IMG/VR virus record: IMGVR_UViG_3300028610_000159
Span: 1-50,005 of that record
Source: a virus
Length of the DNA stretch: 50,005 bases
Direction: 5' to 3' (one strand)
The notes under the pieces are model-generated. The model did no database searches. It was not told the origin of the DNA and saw only the letters and a list, made by a program, of their open reading frames with translations. This document shows positions 21,345 to 31,256 of the stretch, piece by piece. Each line of letters opens with the position of its first letter. Position 1 is the first letter of the stretch. Made by a program: the position numbers and the translations under genes.

Positions 21345-22355
21345 ATGAGTCAATTAGGCTTAGACACAAGGTACAATCTGATCGACAATTTGAAACTGGT
21401 CCAGAACGGCCAATTTGTTCCGTGGGCGGAAGTGCTTACGGAAAACAATCCCTTCCTGTTCGACCTTGCGATGGTAGCTGCTAACGGTATACTATCCAAT
21501 GAAGGTTCGCGGGAAACATCCTTACCCACGCCCCAGATCATTAAGGTCGGTGACGGACATGATTCCAGTACAGTCCGATGGGATAAGTACAAAGATAATA
21601 TCAGCATCTTTACAGATCGTGCTGATATCCCAAAACACGTCCTCGATCTGCAACCGGACAAAGCTGCGTATCGTGCCAAAGTTGAAGATCGGCACATGGA
21701 AGGCTTTGGCCAGGGCGTAACGAACCATTTCTTCTACGGAACTTCTGTTGGAACACCTGAGAAGTTTGACGGACTCGGAGTACGTTACAGCGTCCCCGAT
21801 TCGACTGATCCCACGAACCCGTCAAGTGCAAGTGCGGACCCGTTCGTATTTGACGCTGGTGGCAGCGGTTCAGATACAATGTCGATTTTCCTCATTCAGC
21901 ATGGACTCGATAAAGTAAAGGGTATAACCCCCATAAACGATCCTATGATGGGTATCAGTAAGGAAGATTCCGGGCTGGTTTACGTCACTGCCGAAAACTC
22001 GAAAGAAAGACAGGATTGGCGTACAGAATTCGAGTGGAAAATCGGTCTTGAAGTAGTCGATATGCGAGCGGTTGCACGTATCAGGAATATCGAAACCTCT
22101 CTTGCTAGTCTGGATACAGGTTTCTTGCAGTTGATATTCCAGGCGGAACAGGAAGTATTCAAGGGAGCTGAGCAGATATTTGCTTATGTCCCCAAGAGAC
22201 TGATGACGTTCCTGCAAGTAATGGCAGAGGCCAAGCAGAATGTTACGTATGACACGAACAACATTTACGGCATTCCACTTTTCCGTATCGGCAAGATTCT
22301 TCTTCGTCCGATGGATGCTTTAACAATAACCGAGACCGCAGTTGCGGCAGTTTAA
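21345..22355 (+). CDS. Major capsid protein
   Basis: 336 residues. Early VPWAEVLTENNPFLFDLAMV and a glycine-poor RETSLPTPQIIKVGDG segment, a long spine-helix region, YVTAENSKERQDWRTEFEWK and the C-terminal IYGIPLFRIGKILLRPMDAL match the HK97-fold capsid family found with Bbp16/17-type podoviruses. It follows the scaffold and precedes the decoration protein. Start at ATG 21345 (ACGGAGTATTGAA). Confidence 0.85.
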   Translation: MSQLGLDTRYNLIDNLKLVQNGQFVPWAEVLTENNPFLFDLAMVAANGILSNEGSRETSLPTPQIIKVGDGHDSSTVRWDKYKDNISIFTDRADIPKHVLDLQPDKAAYRAKVEDRHMEGFGQGVTNHFFYGTSVGTPEKFDGLGVRYSVPDSTDPTNPSSASADPFVFDAGGSGSDTMSIFLIQHGLDKVKGITPINDPMMGISKEDSGLVYVTAENSKERQDWRTEFEWKIGLEVVDMRAVARIRNIETSLASLDTGFLQLIFQAEQEVFKGAEQIFAYVPKRLMTFLQVMAEAKQNVTYDTNNIYGIPLFRIGKILLRPMDALTITETAVAAV

Positions 22356-22370
22356 GAAAGGGGTACTCTT

Positions 22371-22871
22371 ATGGGTGCACACGAAAATTTAGGCGTATTT
22401 AGCGACGATCAGGATATTTCTGCCGACAATACTGCGTCTACTAATACAATCGATTTGGCTCAGCCAAACGCTCCGAGAATGGGCGTAGGGCAACATGCTC
22501 CACTTCTTTGTATTCGTACTAACAATATCGATAACCTTGCTGCGTCGAATGACACTTTGTCTATCGAATTGCAGGCAGATGACGACGACGGTGCAGGTGA
22601 TCCAACAGGTACATGGACTCATGTTGTTATGATGCCGCTTGTGGGCGTTAATGGCGCTGAGGTTAATCAGAGCGATGCGAGACTTGCAACAGCAGGTGCA
22701 TGGATATTCAGAGGGCAATTGCCTTATGATCTGAAATTCCGTCACATCCGGTTGATGTACAGGAATACAACATCTGTCGGCACGTTCGCTATCGACGCAT
22801 GGCTTGAAGATGGCCCGGCTTCTGATTTCAGAGGAAGTCAGGTAATCAAAAGCAATGTCGGTAATCCGTAA
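22371..22871 (+). CDS. Capsid decoration (Bbp16-like) protein
   Basis: 166 residues. The beta-rich sequence (TIDLAQPNAPRMGVGQHAPL, LSIELQADDDDG, GAWIFRGQLPYDLKFRHIRL and MYRNTTSVGTFAIDAWL) fits the Bbp16-type jelly-roll protein that sits on the capsid of related podoviruses. A strong terminator follows its stop by seven bases. Confidence 0.75.
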   Translation: MGAHENLGVFSDDQDISADNTASTNTIDLAQPNAPRMGVGQHAPLLCIRTNNIDNLAASNDTLSIELQADDDDGAGDPTGTWTHVVMMPLVGVNGAEVNQSDARLATAGAWIFRGQLPYDLKFRHIRLMYRNTTSVGTFAIDAWLEDGPASDFRGSQVIKSNVGNP

Positions 22872-22877
22872 CAATGA

Positions 22878-22904
22878 GCAGGGGTCCGCCCCTGCATTTT
22901 ATTT
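22878..22904 (+). terminator. Rho-independent terminator after capsid genes
   Basis: GCAGGGG (22878-22884), loop TCCG, CCCCTGC (22889-22895), then ATTTTATTT. A compact 7-bp GC stem with a tetraloop. It would cut expression of tail genes relative to capsid genes. Confidence 0.85.
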
Positions 22905-22917
22905 AAGGAGTTTCAAA

Positions 22918-25266
22918 ATGAAGAAGTATATTGTAATAATGCTCCTGCTGATTACGATGCAGGCGCAGGCTACTTTTACAGCCCAGAATTATCTGGACAA
23001 AAAGACATACTTAGGATCGGGCAATAAACTGCTTGACCCATTGTATTTGCATATCGTAGATGCGCAAGCAGCCGATACTGTAGGTAAGCCGTTCTTCTAC
23101 TACATACCGTCAACGGCACCAGATGAGATAGAAGGATATCTCTACTACAGTTCTAATCTGGATGCGCTTGTTCTTAGGACTGCAAGTGAATGGGTAACTC
23201 TTGAAGCAGGCGGCGACTTTGCGTCGCTTGACGAAGCTTATAATGGCGGTAATGCTATTGACGTGGATGGCAGCGCAGTAACCATGACTGTCAGTCTCGG
23301 TGATAATAACGCCGGGTTACTTGTTGCCCAGAACGATTCTACTAACGATCCGGACGCTATGAATATCACAAGTGCTGCCGATGCCGGTACAGCCGTAGGT
23401 TTGCAGATAGATTGTACCGCAGGGTTTGATATCCAGGGCACAAGTGACTCGTGGAGCGTTTCCATTGCAGGCTTGTTCGACGGCGAAGGATTAACCGGTG
23501 TTACGAACTCGCAAGGTATTCTGTTCGACGGTGACAACGAGATTCAGTTCGGAGATAACTCAGAAGATGTTGCAATGAATTTCTCCGGATCGAATGTTAT
23601 AACGTGGACAACCGATACATCCGTTAATACGATGGCTTTTGGTGATGTAGACGCTTTGACTCAGATTGGCACGATTGCCTTCGATGCTGCTGCTGCATCA
23701 ATTACTCTTACTGCTGATGCAGGTACAGAAGATTTGACAATCAATCAGGCCGGGGCCGTAGATGCAAGTCTTATTCTTACATCTGCCGGGACATCGACAA
23801 CAGACGCGTTGATTATCACTTCGGTTACTGGTAGTACGAAGATCGATTCTGCTGACAATCTTGATATCGATGCTGCCGATGACATCACTATTGACACCGC
23901 AGGCGGATCGATTACCACTACTCTTGTTGGTGGTGATTTTGCTTTAGACGCCACAAACGCTTCTGTTCACTTAGATGCTGGCGAAGCTGTTACCGACGCT
24001 ATCAATATCGACGCTGCTGCCGGCGGCCTTGATGTAGATGTAGCTCTGAGTATATCTCTGACTTCTACAGAAAACACTGTAGATGCTATAGAGATAGTCG
24101 CGTCTGCTGGTGGTATTGATATTACAGCGGCAGGTGCAGCTACTGAGGATATTGACATTGCCAATGCAGCAGGTTCGGTAAATATCACTGCCGGCGAGGA
24201 CCATGCCGCTGCGATTGTAATTACGGAAGACGGTGGTGTGAGTGGCGGTATCAATATCTACGCCGATCAAGGCACTGGCGCATCAGCTACTACAGAACAC
24301 GATGCGTCCGTTCAGTTACATTCTGACGACGGTGGTATTGGTCTCTACACAACTGCCAATCTTTCTGATGCTATCAGGATAGAAACTAACGGCGGAGTGG
24401 ATGAGTTTATCACAATCAACAATCTTCAGGGAACCGGGGCAGATGCAATAACTATTGCTGCAAACGCTGCCGGAGGCGACGTAAATATCGACTCTGTTCT
24501 GGGTAGGATTGAGATAGAGGCGGAAGAAGATGTTGCCAATGCAATACTTATTGACGTTGATGGTGGTAATTCAACTACGATGTCGTTGATAGCAACAACA
24601 GGGACATCCGTTACCGAAGAGGCTGCTGCGATAACGCTGTGGTCTAAAGCCGGTGGTATCAACCTCCAAGCAGACGGGGACCTTGACGATGCAATTGTTA
24701 TCAGAGCTGACGGTGGAACAACTGCCGAGATCACTGTAACTAACGATCAGGGAACGGCGGTTGATTCTATTGAATTGCTTTCCGCGGCTGGTGGAGTCAC
24801 TATAAACGCCGCCAAGCCGGTAAGAGTAACTAATGCGTTTGAGTTGGATGTTGTCGTTGTGCCCGATGCTTCTCCGTACACTGTGCTCGCTAATAACTCT
24901 GGGCAGATGCACTTTATCCCAGACTTGGGGCAGGACACTACGTTCAATCTGCCGGCAGAACTTGACGGCCTTCACTATACATTCATGTATATTGGTGCTG
25001 CTGCTGATGCCCAGGATTGGATTATCACTTCCGGCGATGATACCGAACAATTTGTCGGTGGTGTAGTTCAGCATGATCCAGATGCCGGTGGCGATGATAC
25101 TACGGTGTATTACTCTGACGGTAACAGTAACTCGATATTGGGAGTTCTGACGCCAGAGGCCGGTACCAAGATCGAAATTTGGTACGATCTTGCAACTACA
25201 AGTTGGTACATAAACGGAACTGCGATAACTGCTACAGATACGGGTGTTACGTTTGCTGACCAATAA
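22918..25266 (+). CDS. Secreted beta-helix-like virion protein
   Basis: 782 residues from ATG 22918 (AAGGAGTTTCAAA); an open frame begins at 22855 but without a site and through the terminator. N-terminus is a signal peptide (MKKYIVIMLLLITMQAQA, cleavage near 18). The body is a long Ala/Gly/Asp/Thr-rich repeat region (units such as AAGGIDITAAGAATEDIDIA) of short beta strands every 15-25 residues, like a beta-helix or beta-spiral fibre. A globular C-terminal domain follows (QDTTFNLPAELDGLHYTFMY). Likely an adhesive or decorating fibre. Confidence 0.7.
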   Translation: MKKYIVIMLLLITMQAQATFTAQNYLDKKTYLGSGNKLLDPLYLHIVDAQAADTVGKPFFYYIPSTAPDEIEGYLYYSSNLDALVLRTASEWVTLEAGGDFASLDEAYNGGNAIDVDGSAVTMTVSLGDNNAGLLVAQNDSTNDPDAMNITSAADAGTAVGLQIDCTAGFDIQGTSDSWSVSIAGLFDGEGLTGVTNSQGILFDGDNEIQFGDNSEDVAMNFSGSNVITWTTDTSVNTMAFGDVDALTQIGTIAFDAAAASITLTADAGTEDLTINQAGAVDASLILTSAGTSTTDALIITSVTGSTKIDSADNLDIDAADDITIDTAGGSITTTLVGGDFALDATNASVHLDAGEAVTDAINIDAAAGGLDVDVALSISLTSTENTVDAIEIVASAGGIDITAAGAATEDIDIANAAGSVNITAGEDHAAAIVITEDGGVSGGINIYADQGTGASATTEHDASVQLHSDDGGIGLYTTANLSDAIRIETNGGVDEFITINNLQGTGADAITIAANAAGGDVNIDSVLGRIEIEAEEDVANAILIDVDGGNSTTMSLIATTGTSVTEEAAAITLWSKAGGINLQADGDLDDAIVIRADGGTTAEITVTNDQGTAVDSIELLSAAGGVTINAAKPVRVTNAFELDVVVVPDASPYTVLANNSGQMHFIPDLGQDTTFNLPAELDGLHYTFMYIGAAADAQDWIITSGDDTEQFVGGVVQHDPDAGGDDTTVYYSDGNSNSILGVLTPEAGTKIEIWYDLATTSWYINGTAITATDTGVTFADQ

Positions 25267-25272
25267 CATAAC

Positions 25273-25301
25273 GGGGTGGGTTTCGGCTCACCCCCTTTTT
25301 T
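25273..25301 (+). terminator. Rho-independent terminator
   Basis: GGGGTG (25273-25278), a 10-base loop, CACCCC (25289-25294), then C and T6. It directly follows the beta-helix gene and partially separates it from the next unit. With the hairpin at 22878 it isolates that one gene. Confidence 0.8.
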
Positions 25302-25311
25302 GGAGAATATA

Positions 25312-26175
25312 ATGCGAAAAATACTTTGCTTTTTAATATTAACGTCGGCCTGTTTAGCTCAGTCAACCACTATTGTCCCAACAATAGAAGGTGACGTTCT
25401 CCACACGATACAGAATGCGTGGAGGATCGCCGACTCAACGACAGCGGCAGGTGACGAACCGTCGGCTCTTGGTGTTGACGAGATGACAAAGCTTGCAGTT
25501 GACGCTATAATAGCGGCAGATTCAAGTGGTGACGGTGAGATTTCCATATTCCCGATACCGTCAAAATGGAACGCTATGCGTTTCAGGGGTGCGAGCGTAG
25601 ACGATGAAGATGATGTAGTTCATACTCTCTATCTCGGTACATTGGGCGGGGATAGAGATTGCGATTTGGACCTTATCGGGGTTTTGACTTGGGACACTGG
25701 ACTACAACAGTCGATGTATAGCCAGATAACATTCACTGATGGCGGAACGTATGTTCCTCAAATCGGAGACACCGTAACAGGTAATACCAGTGGCGAGACT
25801 GCGGTTATTGTAGAAATTTCTGCTTTATCTTCCGGTGCATGGGCTGACGGGGATGCAGCGGGAACTATTACTTATAAATCAGATTCAGGGGCTTTCACCA
25901 ACTCGGAAACAATCTCTATCAAGAAAGCCTCTACCGTACTATCAAGCGACGCTTATACTCATGCCGCTTCTGATTTAGTAGATTTCCTATTGGCTCAGTC
26001 TGTGGTACTTTCCGGCGAAAAAACATGGTCGGCAGGGACAACGTGGAGAATAGCTTCACCGGGCAGCGACGAAGTGGCGGAAGCTAGACTTGACGTAACG
26101 GGTGCAGATATTTTGGTTGTAGTAACAACTGGCCTGACAAGTGTTGATGGTAAGTTACTTGTAAAGGGATATTAG
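25312..26175 (+). CDS. Secreted structural protein, unknown
   Basis: 287 residues from ATG 25312 with TTGGAGAATATA; the frame upstream crosses the terminator. Signal peptide MRKILCFLILTSACLA, then QSTTIV. The body is beta-rich and Thr/Ser-rich (GGTYVPQIGDTVTGNTSGET, AVIVEISALSSGAWADGDAA, TWSAGTTWRIASPGSDEVAE) as in virion surface proteins. Not recognised. Stop TAG. Confidence 0.65.
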   Translation: MRKILCFLILTSACLAQSTTIVPTIEGDVLHTIQNAWRIADSTTAAGDEPSALGVDEMTKLAVDAIIAADSSGDGEISIFPIPSKWNAMRFRGASVDDEDDVVHTLYLGTLGGDRDCDLDLIGVLTWDTGLQQSMYSQITFTDGGTYVPQIGDTVTGNTSGETAVIVEISALSSGAWADGDAAGTITYKSDSGAFTNSETISIKKASTVLSSDAYTHAASDLVDFLLAQSVVLSGEKTWSAGTTWRIASPGSDEVAEARLDVTGADILVVVTTGLTSVDGKLLVKGY

Positions 26176-26176
26176 T

Positions 26177-26902
26177 ATGGCTGTTTCAGAGACCGACATA
26201 GCAAATCTTGCTTTAGGTAAAATAGGCGGTGCGGGCGATGCCGTTAGCGGGAATGCTTTTATTAGTAGTATCAACGGTTCAGACAAAGTATCGTCATGGA
26301 TGAAAATATCATTCCCCAGAGTAAGGCGCAGGGTTATTAGAGATTTGGCGACCAGTCATGCTCCTTTCAGATCGACGTTGAGATTTCTTAATCTTGACGC
26401 ACAGTTAAGTTCAACTCCCGAAATTGGAAACTGGACTTATGCGTTTAATCTACCGGGTGATTGCCTTGCAGTTGTTAGTCAGTTTGACGAAGATAGCATT
26501 GCCAGGCGGAGCCAGAAGGCAGATTACGTTTCTAATGCTGCTAACATTGTTTATCAATTCGAGGAGGTAGCAAATGAAGCTGGTACTGGTAAGATACTCC
26601 TGACAGACACATTAAGTAATACCGATCAGGATGGGGCTTTCATAGAGTATGTAATTGACACCCCGAATACAGCGTCATTCTCCGAGGAAATGATTGAATG
26701 TATTGCTACATTGCTTGCTTCGGGAGTTTCTCCTGTCATTGGTAAGGACATTGAAACAAGCGATAATATGTTAGTGAAATATCGCGAAGTTGCAGTTCCA
26801 AACGCAAAGAGAGCAAATCTGTTTGATTTCAACTTCTCAGCACGGCCTATCCCAAATTACAAAGGCGGAAGATCAGAAGTTATTGTAAAAGCAGCTACAT
26901 AA
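26177..26902 (+). CDS. Tail adaptor (T7 gp11-like) protein
   Basis: 241 residues without a signal peptide. AVSETDIANLALGKIGGAGD, WMKISFPRVRRRVIRDLATS, NWTYAFNLPGDCLAVVSQFD, and a C-terminal ARPIPNYKGGRSEV are the common features of tubular tail protein A, the adaptor between portal and nozzle. It sits before the fibre and nozzle genes as in T7-like tails. Confidence 0.85.
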   Translation: MAVSETDIANLALGKIGGAGDAVSGNAFISSINGSDKVSSWMKISFPRVRRRVIRDLATSHAPFRSTLRFLNLDAQLSSTPEIGNWTYAFNLPGDCLAVVSQFDEDSIARRSQKADYVSNAANIVYQFEEVANEAGTGKILLTDTLSNTDQDGAFIEYVIDTPNTASFSEEMIECIATLLASGVSPVIGKDIETSDNMLVKYREVAVPNAKRANLFDFNFSARPIPNYKGGRSEVIVKAAT

Positions 26903-26911
26903 GGATATGAT

Positions 26912-28177
26912 ATGAAAAAGATAATGATATTTGTGTTAATGTGTTCAGCATGTGCTTTCGCTACGGTTGACGATCCGGAGTCTATCAGGCAGTATTTCAC
27001 TATTGGCCCGGCAACTGATGAATTCATCTTTACTCAGCCGGTTACTTCCAGTGATGATGTATTTGTTTACAAGAAAGATATTTCTACAGATGCTACACTA
27101 AAGTCTCCCGGCACCGAAACCTTACTGACTATCACTACGGACTATACGATAGTAGCAACAGGCGGAGATTATCTGAATGGCGGGACAGTGACAACGAACA
27201 GTGCGCTTGGAGTTGATTTCCAGTTAGTTATTGTCAGGACGATTAAGAAGAGTCAGGAAACTTCTCAGGGTGCAATTACTCCGACTTCGGTAGTTACGGC
27301 GTTAGATAAACTCACAAGGACAGTTCAGGATTTACAGGACCAGTCTGACAGATCATGGCGATTACCCCAGAGCGATGCAACTACGTTTGACGTGGAAATG
27401 CCTACATTAGCAGACAGGGCAGAGACTTTCCCGTTCTTTAATGCAAGCGGCGTACTAACCTATGTTTCGGACCTTGTTACTAACAGTGAAACAGCAAGTG
27501 CTTTTGGTGTATCTCTTATGCAATCGGCAAATGCCCTGGCGGGAAGAGTTCTCTTGGAGCTAACTACCTCAGATGCAGTCGAGTTCGCTGCCCTAACAGC
27601 CACGACAGGTGCCTTTTCGGGCAGTGTAACATTAGCGGCAGGCGCAGACTTTATCGGTTCGGCAACTTCTGATATTGCTATAGGAGGTTCTGGAACAGAA
27701 AAGTTCACAGTAGCAGGGGCCACTGGTAATACTGTTATTGCTGGAACGGGCACTCTCACCGTTGCTGGCGTAGCAACATTAGGGGCAGCATCGGAACTAG
27801 CCAGTTCACCAGCAACCGCCGACGATAGTACGAAAATTGCGACTACAGCTTATGTCCAAGCCAATATCGGATTTGGAGTGTACACCAGCGACTCCACTAC
27901 CACTCAACCCATGATTGCAGGAGAAGCCTACACAGCCCGGCAGGATGGATTTGTAACTGTTTTAGTGCAGGCTAGCGGAGTAGCAGTAAGTATCGTGACA
28001 GGAAAGATAGGGGCATCTAATAGAGTAAGGGATCAAGCTGTAATATCAGGATGGGCAGGGTTTACGATGCCGGTAGCCAACGGCGAAGCATTCACAATAA
28101 CCACAACTGGATCACCCGGTACCGTAGAGATTGTCTGGAGAGGTGCCCAAACTACTCTACCGCCAACGGGTCCATAA
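26912..28177 (+). CDS. Tail fibre with T7-like anchor and a signal peptide
   Basis: 421 residues. Signal peptide MKKIMIFVLMCSACAFA, then a T7 gp17-type anchor domain: IRQYFTIGPATDEFIF, VFVYKKDISTDATL, TDYTIVATGGDYLNGGTVTT, LVIVRTIKKSQETSQG and VVTALDKLTRTVQDLQDQSD. The rest is a Ser/Ala/Gly-rich fibre and a small beta end domain. In T7 this anchor attaches the fibre to the adaptor/nozzle ring inside the cytoplasm and has no signal, so the leader here is unexpected. Confidence 0.8.
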   Translation: MKKIMIFVLMCSACAFATVDDPESIRQYFTIGPATDEFIFTQPVTSSDDVFVYKKDISTDATLKSPGTETLLTITTDYTIVATGGDYLNGGTVTTNSALGVDFQLVIVRTIKKSQETSQGAITPTSVVTALDKLTRTVQDLQDQSDRSWRLPQSDATTFDVEMPTLADRAETFPFFNASGVLTYVSDLVTNSETASAFGVSLMQSANALAGRVLLELTTSDAVEFAALTATTGAFSGSVTLAAGADFIGSATSDIAIGGSGTEKFTVAGATGNTVIAGTGTLTVAGVATLGAASELASSPATADDSTKIATTAYVQANIGFGVYTSDSTTTQPMIAGEAYTARQDGFVTVLVQASGVAVSIVTGKIGASNRVRDQAVISGWAGFTMPVANGEAFTITTTGSPGTVEIVWRGAQTTLPPTGP

Positions 28178-28188
28178 GGTTGATATAA

Positions 28189-30732
28189 ATGAAAAAAATA
28201 CTGTTTCTATTACTATGCTCAGTCTCCTTTGGATACATAGGCCCTGTTACTAATTTTAACTCTGGGCAAGTCAGTCCATTAATAGAAGCGAGAGGGGATT
28301 TCGCTAAATACAGTTCATCCTGCCGAACACTTGAGAATATGTTTGTAACGGTACAGGGTCCTGCACTGAAAAGGCCGGGAACGGAATATATCGCGACAGC
28401 GAAAGATGCGGGGAAGATAAGATTGATACCTTTTGAGTTCTCTACTGACGATGCGTATATCCTTGAATTCGGGGACAATTATCTAAGATTCTACCGTAAT
28501 GGAGCGCAGATATTAGATGGCGATAATTTTCCTGTAGAAATAGAAACTCAACACCAGACGAGCGATCTGTTTAATATGCAGTTCGTACAAACTGACAACG
28601 CTATGTATATTGTCGATAACGAAAACCCACCCCAGATATTAACAAGGACAAGTCACACTGACTGGGCTATCAGGAATGTACCTTTTACTAACGGGCCTTT
28701 TCTGCCTGAGAACGATCTTGATATATCCATCACGCCAAGTAGGACAACGGGAAATATAACACTTACTTGCAGCGCAGAGATTTTCAAGTCAACACCGGGC
28801 GTAGGGCATAAAGGGTCTTTATGGGCTATCGAGCAGGTCAGGGCAAGTTCGATAGTGAGTGGTACTTTTTCTGACAACGGCACATCATTATCTACACCTT
28901 TTTTTATAGGCGGGTATAGTTTTACGACAACAGGCACAGGGACAGGAACCACGACATTACAGAGAAGTACGAATAACGGAATTTCCTGGCGAAATGCTTT
29001 GACGCCATTGACGAATCAGTTTTTTGACAACCCTGCGGAATTTGAAGAGGATGGAGCGATATACAGGGTCACGCTGACAGGTTCAAATCAAGTAGATATC
29101 AATTACAATTTCACTATCGCGGATAATATCAATAAAGGAGTTGTGAAGATAACAGGTATCGTATCCTCGACAGTTGCTAATGCGTCTGTAATCACCGAAT
29201 TAGCTGATACATCTGCTACTACAACATGGCGAGAGGGGTATTGGTCCGACTTCCGGGGATGGCCGGGAACACTTACATTCCACCAACAGAGACTCGTATA
29301 CGGTGGGTCAGATTCTTTTCCTCAAGAACTCTGGTTTGGCGAACAGAATCCAGATGATTATGCTAATTTTCTTGAAGGTAGTTTAGACACAGCGGCATTT
29401 ACATTTGCCCTTGAGGGCCAAAACCCTATCAGGTGGTTGCTGTCTCAAGATTATCTCTTAATAGGAACGAGCGGATCGTGCGGGAAATGGGGCGAGCAGG
29501 GCAAGTCAGCTACGCCAACCTCACCGAGTTTCCAGAAACAGACAAGGAACGGATCATTCGCCCTTGCCGCTATGTTCGCCGGTGACGATATTATTTACGT
29601 GGAAAGAGGCGGAAGAAAGGTTCGAAGGTTTGGATTTGATTTGCAATCAGATAAATATCTCTCTCCGGAATTAACTGTCTTGTCACCTGAAATAACCGAT
29701 AGCGGTATATTAAACGCCGATTTCCAACTAAGGCCTGATCCGATATTATGGTGTGTTCTCAATAACGGAGACATAGCAACATTGACGCACCAACCGGAAC
29801 AATCTGTAATTGCGTGGACAAAACAGGTAACGGATGGCGACTTTGAGAGCGTGGCGGTTATCTCCAGCGGTGATAATGAAGATGAAGTCTGGGTTTCAGT
29901 TGAAAGAATTTTAGCCGGAGCGAGGTATATAGAACGATTCAAGCCCCATGATTGGGGGTCGGATGACGATGATCTATGGTTTGTTGATTCTGGTTTATCG
30001 TATGACGGAGGGGCAGCGATTACGGTTACAGGAGCAACACAAGCTGACCCCGGAGTGATTACAGCAGGTACTCATGGTTTTAGCGATGGCGACCAGGTTC
30101 TGTTTTCGTCAGTAGGGGGTATGGTAGAACTCAATGGCAATGTCTACACAGTTGCCTCGTCTGATGCGGATACATTTGAATTGAAAGACGCCACAGGTAC
30201 ATGGGACTATGACACCAGCGGATTCACTGCCTACACGTCTGGGGGTTCTGTCCAGCAAGTTGAGGACACTTTCACAGGATTAGATCATCTTGAAGGCGAA
30301 ACAGTTAAGGTCTGGGCTGATGGAATAGTCCTGAGCGATGAGGTTGTGGTGAATGGGGCGATAACCATAGACGTAGCGTCCTCGACAGTAGCCGTAGGAC
30401 TCCCGTACACGGCCAAAATAGAAACATTGCCAATAAGGGTCGACCCGCAGGACATATCACTAAATAAAAAGATAAAAAGGCTGTGGGTCGACCTCTACAA
30501 ATCAGGTACATTCAAGTTCGGGCCGGGCTCTACCGCTGACCTTAGCGAAGTAAATATGTGGGAAGAGGCGACATTAACGGCAAAGCAGGACCTTTACACT
30601 TCGACTGCGAAAATGAAGCAATTTTCATTCATTTATGCGGGCTTCCAAAAGCAGACAGTGTATGTCGAGAGCTCCGAACCGGTACCATTCACGGTGCGCG
30701 CTATAGTTGCAGAACTAGAGGGGAGAAGATGA
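28189..30732 (+). CDS. Tail nozzle (T7 gp12-like) with a signal peptide
   Basis: 847 residues. After a signal-like MKKILFLLLCSVSFG come the nozzle hallmarks: NFNSGQVSPLIEARGDFAKY, SCRTLENMFVTVQGPALKRP, IPFEFSTDDAYILEFGDNYL, GWPGTLTFHQQRLVYGGSDS and DRIIYVERGGRKVRRF-like late strands. No Met occurs between the leader and the conserved start, so the leader is part of the gene. The nozzle forms the lower tail tube. The end overlaps the next ATG. Confidence 0.85.
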   Translation: MKKILFLLLCSVSFGYIGPVTNFNSGQVSPLIEARGDFAKYSSSCRTLENMFVTVQGPALKRPGTEYIATAKDAGKIRLIPFEFSTDDAYILEFGDNYLRFYRNGAQILDGDNFPVEIETQHQTSDLFNMQFVQTDNAMYIVDNENPPQILTRTSHTDWAIRNVPFTNGPFLPENDLDISITPSRTTGNITLTCSAEIFKSTPGVGHKGSLWAIEQVRASSIVSGTFSDNGTSLSTPFFIGGYSFTTTGTGTGTTTLQRSTNNGISWRNALTPLTNQFFDNPAEFEEDGAIYRVTLTGSNQVDINYNFTIADNINKGVVKITGIVSSTVANASVITELADTSATTTWREGYWSDFRGWPGTLTFHQQRLVYGGSDSFPQELWFGEQNPDDYANFLEGSLDTAAFTFALEGQNPIRWLLSQDYLLIGTSGSCGKWGEQGKSATPTSPSFQKQTRNGSFALAAMFAGDDIIYVERGGRKVRRFGFDLQSDKYLSPELTVLSPEITDSGILNADFQLRPDPILWCVLNNGDIATLTHQPEQSVIAWTKQVTDGDFESVAVISSGDNEDEVWVSVERILAGARYIERFKPHDWGSDDDDLWFVDSGLSYDGGAAITVTGATQADPGVITAGTHGFSDGDQVLFSSVGGMVELNGNVYTVASSDADTFELKDATGTWDYDTSGFTAYTSGGSVQQVEDTFTGLDHLEGETVKVWADGIVLSDEVVVNGAITIDVASSTVAVGLPYTAKIETLPIRVDPQDISLNKKIKRLWVDLYKSGTFKFGPGSTADLSEVNMWEEATLTAKQDLYTSTAKMKQFSFIYAGFQKQTVYVESSEPVPFTVRAIVAELEGRR

Positions 30733-31256
30733 ACCACTTTGATGTATTGAAAATTGAGCGTAATGGCATAGTTTTTCAGGCACACTGGAACAGGAGATAT
30801 GCTCCAATAATTTTAGCTGGTATTGGTACGGCGATTTCGGTAGCTGGTACAATCGAAGAGGGCAAACAAGCCGAAAAAATAGCCAAACAAAGGGCAACCG
30901 TCGACGAAAGAGACGCTGAAGCTGTCAGGGAAGCAACTGTCGATGAAGCCAAAATCAGGCAAGAGAGAGGCAGGCGAATACTTGCTACTCAAAAATCAGT
31001 GGCGGCGGCGGGTAATGTCAGGATAAACAGAGGTTCACCACTACTGATAGAAGCGGAGACACAAGCAAATATTACGCAGGACATAGGATTTGTTCTGGAA
31101 CGTGGCAGGGTAGAATCTTTAGCTCTCAGATCAGGGGCAGATATCGAAAGGCAACTTGGAGAGAATATAAGAAGGCAATCAACGTTTGCGGCTATCGGAA
31201 AAGGAGTAAGGGGCTTCGGTACAATTGCAAATCTAGCTCGTGACCGAGGGATATAA
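30729..31256 (+). CDS. Internal virion/ejection protein (gp14-like)
   Basis: 175 residues from ATG 30729 (AGGGGAGAAG; ATGA overlap). Near residues 25-43 a hydrophobic segment (APIILAGIGTAISVAGT), then a long helical region (GRRILATQKSVAAAGNVRIN, RGSPLLIEAETQANITQD) and SLALRSGADIERQLGEN. This is the small ejection protein that forms the outer-membrane pore in T7-like ejection. No signal peptide. Confidence 0.75.
   Translation: MNHFDVLKIERNGIVFQAHWNRRYAPIILAGIGTAISVAGTIEEGKQAEKIAKQRATVDERDAEAVREATVDEAKIRQERGRRILATQKSVAAAGNVRINRGSPLLIEAETQANITQDIGFVLERGRVESLALRSGADIERQLGENIRRQSTFAAIGKGVRGFGTIANLARDRGI

Noticed and set aside
23238-24734. Minus-strand open frames within the beta-helix gene
   Set aside because: Long shadows caused by the repetitive Asp/Ala/Thr codons of the plus-strand gene.
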